From contig JANQFH010000012.1 in the NCBI GenBank assembly GCA_028277945.1, positions 1-64,000 of the forward strand: a stretch of 64,000 nucleotides of DNA, in the 5' to 3' direction. The stretch comes from Oligoflexia bacterium. Its GTDB lineage: Bacteria > Bdellovibrionota_G > JANQFH01. Under the pieces are notes generated by a model. That model was given only the letters and a program-made list of their open reading frames with translations. It had not been told where the DNA came from and made no database searches. The position numbers were made by a program, and so were the translations under genes. Shown in pieces: positions 10,341 through 19,551 of the stretch (positions within the stretch are counted from its first letter, which is position 1; each line of letters starts with the position of its first letter).

Positions 10341-13300
10341 CTACTGCGCTAAGGAAATCTTTTTAAACTGGGCTTCTTCTGGCCGGTAGAGGATGATCAG
10401 GCGCTGCTGATCGATGAGGTCCTGACCATCACGAGCGATAATGTAAATACTATTGGTACCCTTTTTTAGCGGTAAGATCGCCTCAAAGGCCCCTTCCTTG
10501 GCAAGCTTATTTGCATCAAAAGCCTGATAGAAGGCCTTTTCATCGTTCACCGTAATGTAGAGATCTTTGACATCTTGATCGTCTTGCACTTTACCCTTAA
10601 GCGTAAACAGACGAGACTGTGCCACAGACTTAGGTTTAAATTCTTGTGAAAGCAGCAAGCTTGGCGGTTCGTTCCAAGCACAGGAGTAGTTTTTGGCAGT
10701 TGCAGTGACTGATTTTGGCTTTTCTGGCGCAACCAGCGTTTGTTTTTGAACCCAACCTTGTCGACAGAATTCCGTCGATTCATCGATATTCACAAGGTAG
10801 AAGTCTCCCCACTCTTTGGCAACTCTAACTGCGCTATTGGCAGCTATCCGACCAACCCTAGGTGAATCTAGTGAAAGACCGGAATAGACATCGACCGACT
10901 TGTCCGGTTGTGTACGCAACCACTGTGGATTGGCAACAGCTGCCTCCTGTAAGGCTGGAGGGTGTACAGGAATCTGCAACTTTTTGTTAACAAACTGAGC
11001 AAATTGACTGTCAAAGACTGTTAGCTCAACTTCTATCTCATCTCTTTTGTAATAATCGCGTACATCAAAATCAAAGATGACTTCCTTAGTCTGTCCTGGC
11101 CCTAGCTCTCCAAGCGGCTCTCTCCCCTTATTGAGAGAAATACCTGAACCAGAGAGGTTTTTCAACGTGACAATATTCTCTTTGCTTGTACCAGCACCAC
11201 TGTTCTTTACAAAGACACGAAATTGAATATTTTCACCTCGCTGCACCAAGCCATCACTGCGATGGGATTCGGCTATATCATTGTCGTTGATACGGTAGAG
11301 ATAACTGAACTTTGGCTGGTCGATACCACTGATAGCAAAGTTGTGATGCTTTTCAAGCGGATATTCCTTTTCATCTTCAAAAAATCTGAAGGCAACTCGA
11401 CTTAACCGATCGGGGGTGTATTCTGGAAGTCGAAATTCAACACTAAACGACTTCTTATCCTTGGGAGCAATTTTGCCAAAGAGAAACTCACGACGATTGA
11501 GAAAAAAGTCATCCGATTGTGACAACGCCCAAAAGTTGGTCAGGGCACAATCTCCTCGGTTGTCTACGTGCAACGTCAGCTGTGCCTTTTTACCCGCACG
11601 GACCGTTTTATCTGCTGCAGAAACCTCGGCACGAACAAAAGGTGGGGCACAGCCCCTCTGCGGCTCCTTAGGCAGTGTATGCGCCCACTGAATACCCCGC
11701 TGGCCTAGAGCCACAGCAATACGCTTTGCTTGCAACGTGGTTTCTTGTTTCACGATAGCCCTCAGCTCCTTGAGCATTTTTTTCCTACTGTTGTACCGTG
11801 TTCTCTTTAACATTTTCCAGGCAAAGGCTATTTCAGGATCTTTCAGCGGCTCTTTCTTTTTATCAAAAAATGAGGCCTGGCCATTATCCTTGCCAGCAAG
11901 GTAACGCACCGAATACGTCGATGGCATCTCCTGAGCAAAACGGTCACCATCAAACTCGAAATGACCATCGAGATCCTTTTCCCCGCGATGCAGGCTGCTG
12001 GTAAACAGAGATACCCGCTCGTCATCAACACGAGCTGGGTTCAAACGGATATCCGGAGCTATACCAATGGATTGGATGGAACTGTCGTTGGAGGTCAGAT
12101 ACTTCTCAACCGTTAATTTGAGTGCGGTCTCACCAGGGAGTTCATAGAGGATATTTACGGACCCCTTACCAAAGGTACGACTGCCAACAACAACCCCGCG
12201 ATCGAGGTATTTGATCGCACCAGCAACAATCTCCGAGGCGCTAGCACTGCCACTGTTGACTAAAATAACCAGTGGAATATCGACAAAGGTCTCCTTGACA
12301 TTTGCCCTTTCGCGACGCTTCTCTTTGTTACCCCTGGCCACAGTTGAAACAATCGAGCCTTTACTGACAAAAAGATCTGCCAAGCCAATGGCTTCCTTAT
12401 ACAATCCACCGGGGTTGTTACGCAGGTCTATAATCACCCCCTTGCTTGGTAGACCCGACTTGGCAGTTTCTTCGAGAAAACGGCGTACATCTGCTGTGGT
12501 GTTAGACTGGAAGTTTCTAAGTCTAATATATTGAATGTTATCCTTTAGCCGGTGAAACTCCGCACTGGTTGTCTTGATAATCGCCCGTACCACCTTAACG
12601 GTCCGCGGCTCAACAAATCCTTGACGCATAAAGGTTAAAACCACTTCATCTCCGGGCTTCCCACGCATGAGGTTTGCCGCTTCAAAGGTGTTCATGTTGA
12701 TGGTTGAAACATCATCTATCTTCTGAATCACATCATTCGCTTGCAAGCCGGCCGCAGCACCCGGCGAACCCTCCATCGCCGTGATAATCGTTAGCTTGCC
12801 GTCACGAATGCCAATAACAACACCCACACCACCAAAACTACCCTTGGTGTCGATCTGTGCCTCCTGCCAGAGTTCCCTATTGAGAAAGATCGAATGCGGG
12901 TCGAGAGTTTCCAGTACGCCCTGAATGCAGAGGTACTGCAGATCTTCGTCGGAAATCGGGGTAATCATGTGTTGTTTCACAAACAGAAGCGACTTCGACA
13001 GCGCTGGTGTAAGGGAATAGAGGCTAATGATATCTTTAGACAGACGCAGACGTTGCCGGTTTACCATGAGGATAACTGATGAACTGTCTGGAGAGAGCAC
13101 CCGCACTTCGGGAATCTGTGCTTGCAGCCGCTTGAGCGCCGAGACAAACATCACACCGGCATCTATCCGTTTCGGATCGACATAGTTCTCTTGCACGAGG
13201 TAGAGTACGCGCTTGAGTAACGGCAACCGCTTAAGGTTGCTACTGGCTTCGCCAAAGAGGCTAACAGCACGGACTGGCGATGGACTCGACAGGGACAACA

Positions 13301-13361
13301 ACAGACCGACCACCAGAGTCATGAAAAAAAGCCAAAGGCTACGATGTCGTTGGATTTTCAA
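10341..13361 (-). CDS. Exported PDZ/S41 C-terminal processing protease, very long (myxobacterial type)
   Basis: The 1006-residue product starts with TTG at 13361 and has a signal peptide (about 1-32). A helical region is followed by a PDZ domain (about 170-255; GGVGVVIGI, SPGAAAGLQANDVIQ). The S41 protease core has catalytic Ser in NSGSASASEIVAG (about 372) and Lys in RTFGKGS (about 398). The long C-terminal half, absent from ordinary CtpA, holds beta-sandwich modules of CARDB/Ig type and an SH3-like segment (about 820-870, SVDVYSGLSLDSPRVG). The protein resembles the long S41 peptidases annotated in myxobacteria. It likely cleaves envelope proteins in the periplasm. It is convergent with the preceding plus-strand genes. 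Confidence 0.88.
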   Translation of the reverse strand: MKIQRHRSLWLFFMTLVVGLLLSLSSPSPVRAVSLFGEASSNLKRLPLLKRVLYLVQENYVDPKRIDAGVMFVSALKRLQAQIPEVRVLSPDSSSVILMVNRQRLRLSKDIISLYSLTPALSKSLLFVKQHMITPISDEDLQYLCIQGVLETLDPHSIFLNRELWQEAQIDTKGSFGGVGVVIGIRDGKLTIITAMEGSPGAAAGLQANDVIQKIDDVSTINMNTFEAANLMRGKPGDEVVLTFMRQGFVEPRTVKVVRAIIKTTSAEFHRLKDNIQYIRLRNFQSNTTADVRRFLEETAKSGLPSKGVIIDLRNNPGGLYKEAIGLADLFVSKGSIVSTVARGNKEKRRERANVKETFVDIPLVILVNSGSASASEIVAGAIKYLDRGVVVGSRTFGKGSVNILYELPGETALKLTVEKYLTSNDSSIQSIGIAPDIRLNPARVDDERVSLFTSSLHRGEKDLDGHFEFDGDRFAQEMPSTYSVRYLAGKDNGQASFFDKKKEPLKDPEIAFAWKMLKRTRYNSRKKMLKELRAIVKQETTLQAKRIAVALGQRGIQWAHTLPKEPQRGCAPPFVRAEVSAADKTVRAGKKAQLTLHVDNRGDCALTNFWALSQSDDFFLNRREFLFGKIAPKDKKSFSVEFRLPEYTPDRLSRVAFRFFEDEKEYPLEKHHNFAISGIDQPKFSYLYRINDNDIAESHRSDGLVQRGENIQFRVFVKNSGAGTSKENIVTLKNLSGSGISLNKGREPLGELGPGQTKEVIFDFDVRDYYKRDEIEVELTVFDSQFAQFVNKKLQIPVHPPALQEAAVANPQWLRTQPDKSVDVYSGLSLDSPRVGRIAANSAVRVAKEWGDFYLVNIDESTEFCRQGWVQKQTLVAPEKPKSVTATAKNYSCAWNEPPSLLLSQEFKPKSVAQSRLFTLKGKVQDDQDVKDLYITVNDEKAFYQAFDANKLAKEGAFEAILPLKKGTNSIYIIARDGQDLIDQQRLIILYRPEEAQFKKISLAQ

Positions 13362-13473
13362 AGCAAATTAGTCAGTAATATCAGGTAATACGGTTGACAA
13401 TACTTAAGGTTAACATTATTGAATACAATTAACAAATTAGGCCCATAAGAAGCTGGGATTATTGAAGAGAGAG

Positions 13474-13548
13474 GCGGGCGTAGTTCAGTGGTAGAATGCT
13501 ACCTTGCCAAGGTAGAAGTCGCGAGTTCGAATCTCGTCGCCCGCTCCA
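13474..13548 (+). tRNA. tRNA-Gly (anticodon GCC)
   Basis: The cloverleaf is complete: acceptor GCGGGCG/CGCCCGC (13474-13480 with 13538-13544), anticodon stem CTACC/GGTAG around loop TTGCCAA with anticodon GCC at 13506-13508, and a T arm with TTCGAAT. The discriminator base T and an encoded CCA (13546-13548) follow. TTGACA at 13394-13399 and TACAAT at 13424-13429 lie upstream but are too far apart to pair as a standard promoter. Confidence 0.97.
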
Positions 13549-13625
13549 CCGTTTTCCCTTGACATTTCAGGCACCTTTTCCTAAATGGGTGAGGTTTTGA
13601 TATTTGTTCACAGGAGAGCCACAGG

Positions 13626-14066
13626 ATGTCTTGGCAGGCCTCTTACACAGCTAAGCCTTTAGAAATAAAAAGGAAATGGCACAGCATCAGCGCCGCCAAC
13701 CAACCACTCGGACGTTTGGCCAGCCGCGTGGCAACGCTGCTCCGTGGCAAGCATAAGGCGATCTACACCCCCCACGTAGATACCGGAGATTTTGTCATCG
13801 TCACCGACGCAGCCCAGATCCGACTGAGTGGCAAGAAGGCTAAGGACAAGATCTACTATCGTTACAGCGGCTATCTTGGTGGCATGAAACGGGTTTCGGC
13901 AGAGACGCTGCTAGCCAAGGACCCAACCGCCTTGGTAAAGCTAGCGGTCCAAGGTATGCTGCCGAAGGGATCGCTGGGACGACAGATGTTCAAAAAGCTC
14001 AAAGTCTATGCCGATGGCAACCACCCACACACCTCGCAACAGCCCGAGAGGCTGGAGCTCTGCTAG
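13626..14066 (+). CDS. rplM: 50S ribosomal protein L13
   Basis: The 146-residue protein matches L13 in length and in its conserved segments (QPLGRLASRVATLLRGKHK, YYRYSGYLGGMK, AVQGMLPKGSLGRQMFKKLKVY). It binds 23S rRNA and is an early assembly protein. The ATG at 13626 follows an AGGAG/CAGG purine stretch. It forms the usual rplM-rpsI operon, downstream of tRNA-Gly. Confidence 0.98.
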   Translation: MSWQASYTAKPLEIKRKWHSISAANQPLGRLASRVATLLRGKHKAIYTPHVDTGDFVIVTDAAQIRLSGKKAKDKIYYRYSGYLGGMKRVSAETLLAKDPTALVKLAVQGMLPKGSLGRQMFKKLKVYADGNHPHTSQQPERLELC

Positions 14067-14077
14067 GAGGGAATTTG
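14065..14077 (+). promoter_or_regulatory. Start region of rpsI: strong SD with TTG start
   Basis: AGGAGGGA (14065-14072) overlaps the rplM stop and sits only a few bases before TTG 14075, the only start that keeps the conserved S9 N-terminus. Confidence 0.6.
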
Positions 14078-14470
14078 GCTAAGGTCGAACACTATCTAGG
14101 TACTGGAAAGCGCAAGACCTCAACAGCGCGAGTGTACCTTAAGAACGGCAAAGGAGTCACCACGGTCAACAATCGTAGCTTTGCAGAGTACTTCCCAGCA
14201 GCACACTTAAAGAATATTGCCATGCAACCGCTGCTAAAGGCTGGCCTGGATGGACAAATGGACATCAAAATCAACGTCCACGGCGGTGGCTTTAAAGGAC
14301 AGCTTGCTGCCATCCGTCACGCCATAGCTAGAGCTCTGGTAAGATACAACCCAGAGCTTCGCAGCCCCTTGAAAAAAGAGGGCTTCTTACGCAGAGACGC
14401 GCGTAAAAAAGAGCGCAAAAAATATGGTCAGAAAGGAGCTCGTGCACGTTTTCAATTTTCCAAGCGTTAA
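14075..14470 (+). CDS. rpsI: 30S ribosomal protein S9
   Basis: The 131-residue protein has the S9 signature: YLGTGKRKTSTARVYL at the start, an internal GGGFKGQLAAIRHAIARAL, and the invariant basic tail ending KGARARFQFSKR whose last residues reach the ribosomal P site. The start codon is TTG. It is separated from rplM by 8 bases and is followed by a strong intrinsic terminator. Confidence 0.98.
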   Translation: MAKVEHYLGTGKRKTSTARVYLKNGKGVTTVNNRSFAEYFPAAHLKNIAMQPLLKAGLDGQMDIKINVHGGGFKGQLAAIRHAIARALVRYNPELRSPLKKEGFLRRDARKKERKKYGQKGARARFQFSKR

Positions 14471-14504
14471 CAAAGTTGGTTCTGCTGTTGACGATAATAT
14501 GATA

Positions 14505-14532
14505 AAAACCCCGCTTGAGTGCGGGGTTTTTT
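14505..14532 (+). terminator. Intrinsic terminator after rpsI, inside the pyrG upstream region
   Basis: AAAACCCCGC (14505-14514) pairs perfectly with GCGGGGTTTT (14521-14530) around loop TTGAGT, with a T run to 14532. It ends 20 bases before the pyrG ATG, so it may also lie in the pyrG leader. Confidence 0.9.
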
Positions 14533-14551
14533 CGTTTCATGAGGTAGTGCA

Positions 14552-16162
14552 ATGAAACCAAAGTACATCTTTATCACCGGTGGGGTTATCTCTTCGCTGG
14601 GGAAAGGACTGGCAGCTGCCTCGATTGGTGCCTTGCTGGAAAGCCGTGGATTATCTATCAGTCTGCAAAAACTCGACCCTTACATTAATGTCGATCCAGG
14701 AACTATGAACCCGTTTCAGCACGGCGAGGTATTTGTAACAGACGACGGTGCAGAAACAGATCTTGATCTTGGACACTACGAACGTTTCACAAGTTCCCCT
14801 ATTGGGCGAATTAATAATATCACTGCTGGGCAAATTTACTATTCGGTAATCAACAAAGAGCGAGAAGGCAAATATCTTGGCGGTACCGTACAAATTATCC
14901 CACATGTAACCGAAGAGATTAAAGAAAAGATTCGTTTAGCCGGTAAGGGTCGCGATGTCGCTATAGTTGAAATTGGCGGAACGGTAGGTGATATCGAGAG
15001 CCTACCCTTTCTAGAGGCTATTCGGCAGTTTCGTGCCGATGTTGGCTGGGAGAACACCCTCTATCTGCACCTGACGCTCGTACCCTTTATTGGTACAGCA
15101 GGCGAACTGAAAACAAAACCGACCCAACACAGTGTAAAAGTCTTACGAGAAATCGGCATCCAACCTGATATTATATTGTGTCGTACGGACCGTCTGTTGC
15201 CAAAGAGTATCAAAGAAAAGATTGCCCTCTTCTGTAACGTTGCTCCTGACTGTGTTATTACTGCCAAGGACGTCGATACGATCTATGAAGTTCCTTTCAG
15301 TTTTCATACTGAAGGACTAGACGATAAAATTGTCGAAAGACTGAGGATGTGGACCAAAGCACCTGACTTAGCACCTTGGAAAACTTTGACCCAACAATTA
15401 AAGAGCCCGCAAAAGGAAGTAGTTATTGCTGTTGTCGGCAAATATGTGAAACTCACGGATTCGTATAAGAGTCTAAACGAAGCTCTTACTCATGGCGGCA
15501 TCGCCAATAACGCTAAAGTGGAATTACGTTTTGTGGACGCAGAAGAAATAGAAAACAAGAATCTTGACGACTTTTTCGCCGATGTGCATGGCATCTTGGT
15601 TCCTGGAGGTTTCGGCTCCCGCGGTATTGAAGGCATGATACAGACAATTCAATACGCCCGAGAAAAGCAGATACCTTTCTTTGGCATCTGCCTGGGTATG
15701 CATACGGCAGTTATCGAAATTGCGCGTAACCTCATTGGCCTCAAAGAGGCTAACAGCACTGAGTTTGCAGCCGACACACCAAAGCCAGTCATTGCATTGA
15801 TGGAAGAACAGAAAGATATTGTTGCCAAGGGAGCAACGATGCGTCTCGGACAGTATCCTTGCACCCTGACTGAGAACACTCTCGCCGCTAAGTCCTATGT
15901 GGCTAAGGAAATATCGGAGCGGCATCGGCATCGATATGAGTTCAATAATGATTTTATTGAACAGTTTAAGGAGCATGGCATCGAATTCAGTGGCTGGTAC
16001 AAGAAAGACAATCTTGCTGAGATCATTGAAATACCTAGTCATCCCTGGTTCTTTGGCTGCCAATTTCACCCAGAGTTCAAGTCAACGCCAATGAAACCAC
16101 ATCCGCTGTTTCGCGATTTTGTAGCGGCTAGTTTCACTTATAAGGAAACACACGTTTGTTAG
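14552..16162 (+). CDS. pyrG: CTP synthase
   Basis: The 536-residue enzyme converts UTP to CTP with glutamine and ATP. The N-terminal synthetase domain begins [17 protein letters not shown] and contains the conserved [17 protein letters not shown]. The C-terminal class-I glutaminase has the nucleophile Cys in FFGICLGMH (about 380) and the HPE triad part in FHPEF (about 506). GAGG precedes the ATG. The gene lies just after a strong terminator and overlaps the next gene by 7 bases. Confidence 0.98.
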   Translation: MKPKYIFITGGVISSLGKGLAAASIGALLESRGLSISLQKLDPYINVDPGTMNPFQHGEVFVTDDGAETDLDLGHYERFTSSPIGRINNITAGQIYYSVINKEREGKYLGGTVQIIPHVTEEIKEKIRLAGKGRDVAIVEIGGTVGDIESLPFLEAIRQFRADVGWENTLYLHLTLVPFIGTAGELKTKPTQHSVKVLREIGIQPDIILCRTDRLLPKSIKEKIALFCNVAPDCVITAKDVDTIYEVPFSFHTEGLDDKIVERLRMWTKAPDLAPWKTLTQQLKSPQKEVVIAVVGKYVKLTDSYKSLNEALTHGGIANNAKVELRFVDAEEIENKNLDDFFADVHGILVPGGFGSRGIEGMIQTIQYAREKQIPFFGICLGMHTAVIEIARNLIGLKEANSTEFAADTPKPVIALMEEQKDIVAKGATMRLGQYPCTLTENTLAAKSYVAKEISERHRHRYEFNNDFIEQFKEHGIEFSGWYKKDNLAEIIEIPSHPWFFGCQFHPEFKSTPMKPHPLFRDFVAASFTYKETHVC

Positions 16163-16932
16163 ACGATGTTCGTGGCATAGCCCATCAAGCTGGAGAGGTT
16201 TTGGTAAAACACTTCAACAACCTTGCTGAGGCGGATGTCTCATGTAAGGACGACGGTGGTATTGTCACTATAGCGGATACGGAAACAGAAAGACTATTAA
16301 TCAAAAACCTTAAAAAACTACGGCCAAATAGCGGCGTTCTTGCTGAAGAAAGCGGCGAACAACGAGAGGGAGACAGCCGCTGGATTATCGATCCCTTGGA
16401 TGGAACCTCGAATTTTGCCAGTGGAATACCTTGGTTCGCAATTTCTATAGCGCTTGAGACAAACCCGGGATCGGGGAACATCGAACTAGGGGTCGTTTAC
16501 AATCCGATATCGCGCGAGATGTTCTACGGCAGTAAAGAAGAGGGAGTTTTTCTCAATGGCAAACCACTACACCTTTCAACAAGAACCTCTCTTGAACAGG
16601 CTATGATGGCAACAGGATTTTACTATCACAAAGGCAAAAAGCTGCAAGACGCCATGAGAATCTTTCAGCACGTGCAAGAGAGAGTGCTTGGTGTACGTCG
16701 GTTTGGCGCAGCAACCTTGGATCTGAGTTTTGTCGCCTGTGGCCGTTATGACGGATTTTGGGAGGCCGGGCTTGCGCCCTGGGATCTAGCCGCAGGCATC
16801 TTTTTTATCCAAATGGCCGGAGGAAAGCTCACTGATTACCAAGGAAAACCGCACTCTATATACGAGAAAGAGACCATCGCCGCCAATGACGCCATCCACA
16901 GTCAGTTAATACAACTCATTCAACATCGATAA
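16156..16932 (+). CDS. Inositol monophosphatase family phosphatase
   Basis: The 258-residue protein starts with TTG 16156, inside the end of pyrG, with AAGGA 9 bases upstream. It has the metal-dependent sugar/inositol phosphatase motifs LAEESGEQ (about 63), [12 protein letters not shown] (about 79) and [15 protein letters not shown] (about 209). Substrate cannot be read from sequence: inositol-1-phosphate, fructose-1,6-bisphosphate, PAP or histidinol phosphate are all used in the family. Its 3' end overlaps the convergent sigma factor gene by 17 bases. Confidence 0.88.
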   Translation: MLDDVRGIAHQAGEVLVKHFNNLAEADVSCKDDGGIVTIADTETERLLIKNLKKLRPNSGVLAEESGEQREGDSRWIIDPLDGTSNFASGIPWFAISIALETNPGSGNIELGVVYNPISREMFYGSKEEGVFLNGKPLHLSTRTSLEQAMMATGFYYHKGKKLQDAMRIFQHVQERVLGVRRFGAATLDLSFVACGRYDGFWEAGLAPWDLAAGIFFIQMAGGKLTDYQGKPHSIYEKETIAANDAIHSQLIQLIQHR

Positions 16933-17833
16933 CTTCACCCTCAGCGAGCATACCTTGAATGGTTTCACGCAGCTTCTTTTTAACGTTTTCCTCGATCTGA
17001 CGGACACGCTCACGTGATATAGAGAGTTCATTACCAACCTCTTGCAGAGTACTGGGGTCATTAGCAAGCAGACGGTTATCCAGCACGCGGGTTTCTTTCT
17101 CATTGAGGTGGCGCCGTAATTTTCTCACAGCCTTTTTGACTAGTTCCAAGTTTGACTTACGAATCAACTGCGCATCAATATCCTCTTGCCCACTTACCAC
17201 CAGATCAAGCCGTGACGTACCACTCTCACCATCAACCGGCGTATCGAGCGACACATCGCGAGACTGTAGACGAGCCTTCATATCCCTGACTTCCTGTTCT
17301 TTGACTTCGAGAGTCTCTGCCAACTGTTTGTCAGAAGGCTCTTCACCCTGCATCGCTAAGAGCTTGCGCTGAATCCGCTTCATACTGTTGAACAGTTTAC
17401 GTTGGGCCTGAGTCGTACCCATTCGCACCAAACTCCAGCTATCTAAAATATACTTCTGCATGTAAGCGCGAATCCACCACACGGCATATGAAATAAGACG
17501 GTGCCCGCGATTCGGGTCAAATCGCTTAACTGCCATCATCAGGCCAAGGTTACCCTCTTGAATCAAATCTTTTAGTTTAATGCCGTATTTGGTGTACTGC
17601 ATGGCTATTTTGACGACAAAGCGCAGGTTCGAAGTGACCAGTTTGTGAGCAATACGAGCGTCGCCTGTTTTCCAGTACTGCAGCGCCAACCGATGTTCTT
17701 CATCTCGCGACAACAGCGGAAAACGGTTGATCTCAGCGAAATAAATGTCCAGAGACGTGCTCAGCGCCTTAGACGACCCTGCCTTTGCAAGAGTATGGTT
17801 ACTTTTGTCCTTCTTTTTCTTTTGGGAAGCCAT
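16916..17833 (-). CDS. rpoH: RNA polymerase sigma factor, RpoH (sigma-32) type
   Basis: A group 2/3 sigma70-family factor with region 2 (HKLVTSNLRFVVKIA, LKDLIQEGNLGLMMAVKRFDPNRGHRLISYAVWWIRAYMQ) and region 4 (EKETRVLDNRLLANDPSTLQEVGNELSISRERVRQIEENVKKKL). Lack of region 1.1 and the RpoH-box-like Q..L spacing favour the heat-shock subclass. The frame is open up to an ATG at 17923, which would overlap the upstream gene by 62 bases and add a non-conserved leader. The ATG at 17833 is preferred, although its GGAG is very close. Lysine-rich KKKKDK follows the start. It is probably cotranscribed with the diguanylate cyclase gene. Confidence 0.92.
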   Translation of the reverse strand: MASQKKKKDKSNHTLAKAGSSKALSTSLDIYFAEINRFPLLSRDEEHRLALQYWKTGDARIAHKLVTSNLRFVVKIAMQYTKYGIKLKDLIQEGNLGLMMAVKRFDPNRGHRLISYAVWWIRAYMQKYILDSWSLVRMGTTQAQRKLFNSMKRIQRKLLAMQGEEPSDKQLAETLEVKEQEVRDMKARLQSRDVSLDTPVDGESGTSRLDLVVSGQEDIDAQLIRKSNLELVKKAVRKLRRHLNEKETRVLDNRLLANDPSTLQEVGNELSISRERVRQIEENVKKKLRETIQGMLAEGEVIDVE

Positions 17834-17861
17834 AGCTCCAGGATGCTTGTTTAACTTAGAA

Positions 17862-18971
17862 TTAGTGGCTTGCAAAGCAGACACGGTTGCGTCCTTCTCG
17901 CTTTGCGCGATAGAGTGCGGCATCAGCAGACTTTATTAACTGTTTGTAATTATCGAGCTTTAAACTCATGGAAGCAACTCCAATGCTCACCGAAACAGTC
18001 AGCGCATGTTCTTCATAGGTGAATCTCTCCTTCTCAACCAACTGCCGAAATTTCTCAGCAATCTTTGTAGCACTCTTCTCCGCAGTTTCAGGAAAGATGA
18101 TCATAAACTCTTCTCCGCCATAGCGCCCGAAAATATCTTCTTTCCGCAAATTTTTCATAATCAAGGAGGCTGTTCGTTTCAAAATAAAATCACCCGCTTG
18201 ATGCCCATGTTGATCATTTATTTGCTTAAAGTGGTCAAAATCAAACATAATAATCGACAGATCACGTTTATAGCGACGCGAACGGCTGAATTCTTCTCTC
18301 AGTTTTTCAATAAGGTGTGCCTTGTTGGATACTTGAGTCAAACCATCGAGGGTTGCCAACTTATAAATCTCTTGATGGTAAAGTGCCTCGACGTTGGAGC
18401 CGGTAATAAACTTGAGTATTGTATTACCTATGAGCACGAGGTCACCGTCTCTAAGCTCTTTCGATGGCACCTTTTTGGTGTTAACAAAAGTCCCATTTGT
18501 ACTCTCCAGATCTTCGATGATGACTTTTTTATCACGAATAACTACTTTAGCGTGTCTTCTGGAAACATTTTCATCATTAATAAAAACATCGGCTGTTTCG
18601 CTACGGCCAAGAATATGCTCTTCTTTTATGAGGTCATATTTTTTACCAAAGTTGCTGCCATGAATGACCAAGAGACAGGGGGTTTCCTCCTCTTGCAACA
18701 GTGGCAGCCCTCCCTCATGCGCGGTGATGACGGTCTGTTCACTGGAGAGCTCTTGTTCTTGCTGTAAACCGCTGATCTCGCCATCACGTTTCTGTTGGTA
18801 GTGTTCCAGACATTTGGCACAGACATCTACTACTCCTGTAAATTTTGGATTCACCTTACGGATGTAGGCGAACAGTGTCTTGTCACCACGGTAGTGCTCA
18901 AGAAGCGGCCCTGGCTCAATGGGTAAACTGCACAGGGTACAGCGGGATGGTTTGTCGGCAGTCGACGGCAT
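17862..18971 (-). CDS. FHA-domain diguanylate cyclase
   Basis: The 369-residue protein has an N-terminal CxxC...CxxC zinc-ribbon-like segment (about 11-55), an FHA phosphothreonine-binding domain (about 95-175; LGRSETADV, SRRHAKV, ESTNGTFVN) and a C-terminal GGDEF domain with active-site GGEEF (about 285). An RxxD inhibitory site (RKED) sits exactly five residues before GGEEF, so product feedback is expected. It makes c-di-GMP, probably under control of a Ser/Thr kinase through the FHA domain. FHA-GGDEF proteins are known in Bdellovibrio (DgcB). GAGGAGGA precedes the ATG. Confidence 0.93.
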   Translation of the reverse strand: MPSTADKPSRCTLCSLPIEPGPLLEHYRGDKTLFAYIRKVNPKFTGVVDVCAKCLEHYQQKRDGEISGLQQEQELSSEQTVITAHEGGLPLLQEEETPCLLVIHGSNFGKKYDLIKEEHILGRSETADVFINDENVSRRHAKVVIRDKKVIIEDLESTNGTFVNTKKVPSKELRDGDLVLIGNTILKFITGSNVEALYHQEIYKLATLDGLTQVSNKAHLIEKLREEFSRSRRYKRDLSIIMFDFDHFKQINDQHGHQAGDFILKRTASLIMKNLRKEDIFGRYGGEEFMIIFPETAEKSATKIAEKFRQLVEKERFTYEEHALTVSVSIGVASMSLKLDNYKQLIKSADAALYRAKREGRNRVCFASH

Positions 18972-19005
18972 CGTCCTCCTCGGTTAACATTCCTATGTTG
19001 TTGTA

Positions 19006-19034
19006 ATTATAAGATAATTTAGCGCGGGTGTCAA
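19006..19034 (-). promoter_or_regulatory. Consensus sigma70 promoter for the diguanylate cyclase gene
   Basis: On the minus strand a perfect TTGACA (19029-19034) and a perfect TATAAT (19006-19011) are 17 bases apart. The predicted leader of about 28 bases carries GAGGAGGA before the ATG at 18971. Confidence 0.85.
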
Positions 19035-19045
19035 TGGCAGCAATC

Positions 19046-19073
19046 TTGCCGCTGACAGCCTATCTGCTACGAT
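19046..19073 (+). promoter_or_regulatory. Candidate promoter of the HEAT gene, leaderless geometry
   Basis: TTGCCG (19046-19051) and TACGAT (19068-19073) are 16 bases apart, and only 6 bases separate the -10 from ATG 19080. The A of ATG would be the first transcribed base. No Shine-Dalgarno sequence is present. Confidence 0.45.
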
Positions 19074-19079
19074 TACCAC

Positions 19080-19514
19080 ATGCACCTGCGTAGGTCGATA
19101 GTGCTGCTCGCAGCATTGCTTTTGCTGTGGCCACAGCCGACTCCCAGCCTACAGAGCCAAAGTCTGCCTGCCCATGTCGCTGCGAAGGAACAGCTGATCA
19201 AATTTTGGCAGGCTAAGCTCACAGACCCACTACCCCTATTACGCAAATCAGCAGCAAGAAACCTTGGAGCCCTGAAAGCCTACAGCTCACTGCCTTTGAT
19301 GTTAGAGGCTCTGAGTGACTCTAACCCTGAGGTACGTGATGCCGTAGTGCGTTCCCTGGCTATTATCGGCAATGAGCAAACCATCTCTTATCTGCAAGAT
19401 CAAATCGATCGCGATCCCGATCGTCTGGTTAAGAAACACGCTAGAGATGCGATCCAGCAAATCCTCGACCGCCTCGCCAGCAAAGAAGAGGAAGCAGCCA
19501 AAGCCTCACCTTAA
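19080..19514 (+). CDS. Exported HEAT-repeat protein
   Basis: The 144-residue product has a signal peptide (about 1-31), then about three HEAT-like repeats of PBS-lyase type (LRKSAARNLGALKAYSSLPLMLEALSD, NPEVRDAVVRSLAIIGNEQ, LVKKHARDAIQQIL) and a charged C-terminus. Such repeats serve protein-protein contacts; no catalytic motif is seen, so a periplasmic scaffold is the best guess. It is divergent from the diguanylate cyclase gene and followed by the repeat island. Confidence 0.75.
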   Translation: MHLRRSIVLLAALLLLWPQPTPSLQSQSLPAHVAAKEQLIKFWQAKLTDPLPLLRKSAARNLGALKAYSSLPLMLEALSDSNPEVRDAVVRSLAIIGNEQTISYLQDQIDRDPDRLVKKHARDAIQQILDRLASKEEEAAKASP

Positions 19515-19551
19515 TATCGGACCCACAAACACTTTGGAAGAGTCTTTAGGT

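Noticed and set aside
13394-13429. TTGACA and TACAAT before tRNA-Gly as one promoter
   Set aside because: The boxes are 24 bases apart, outside the working range; the tRNA promoter stays unassigned.
15524-16069. 181-codon minus-strand frame inside pyrG
   Set aside because: It is fully covered by conserved pyrG glutaminase sequence and has no recognisable domain.
18006-18767. 253-codon plus-strand frame antisense to the diguanylate cyclase gene
   Set aside because: The minus-strand frame encodes clear FHA and GGDEF domains; this is a shadow frame.
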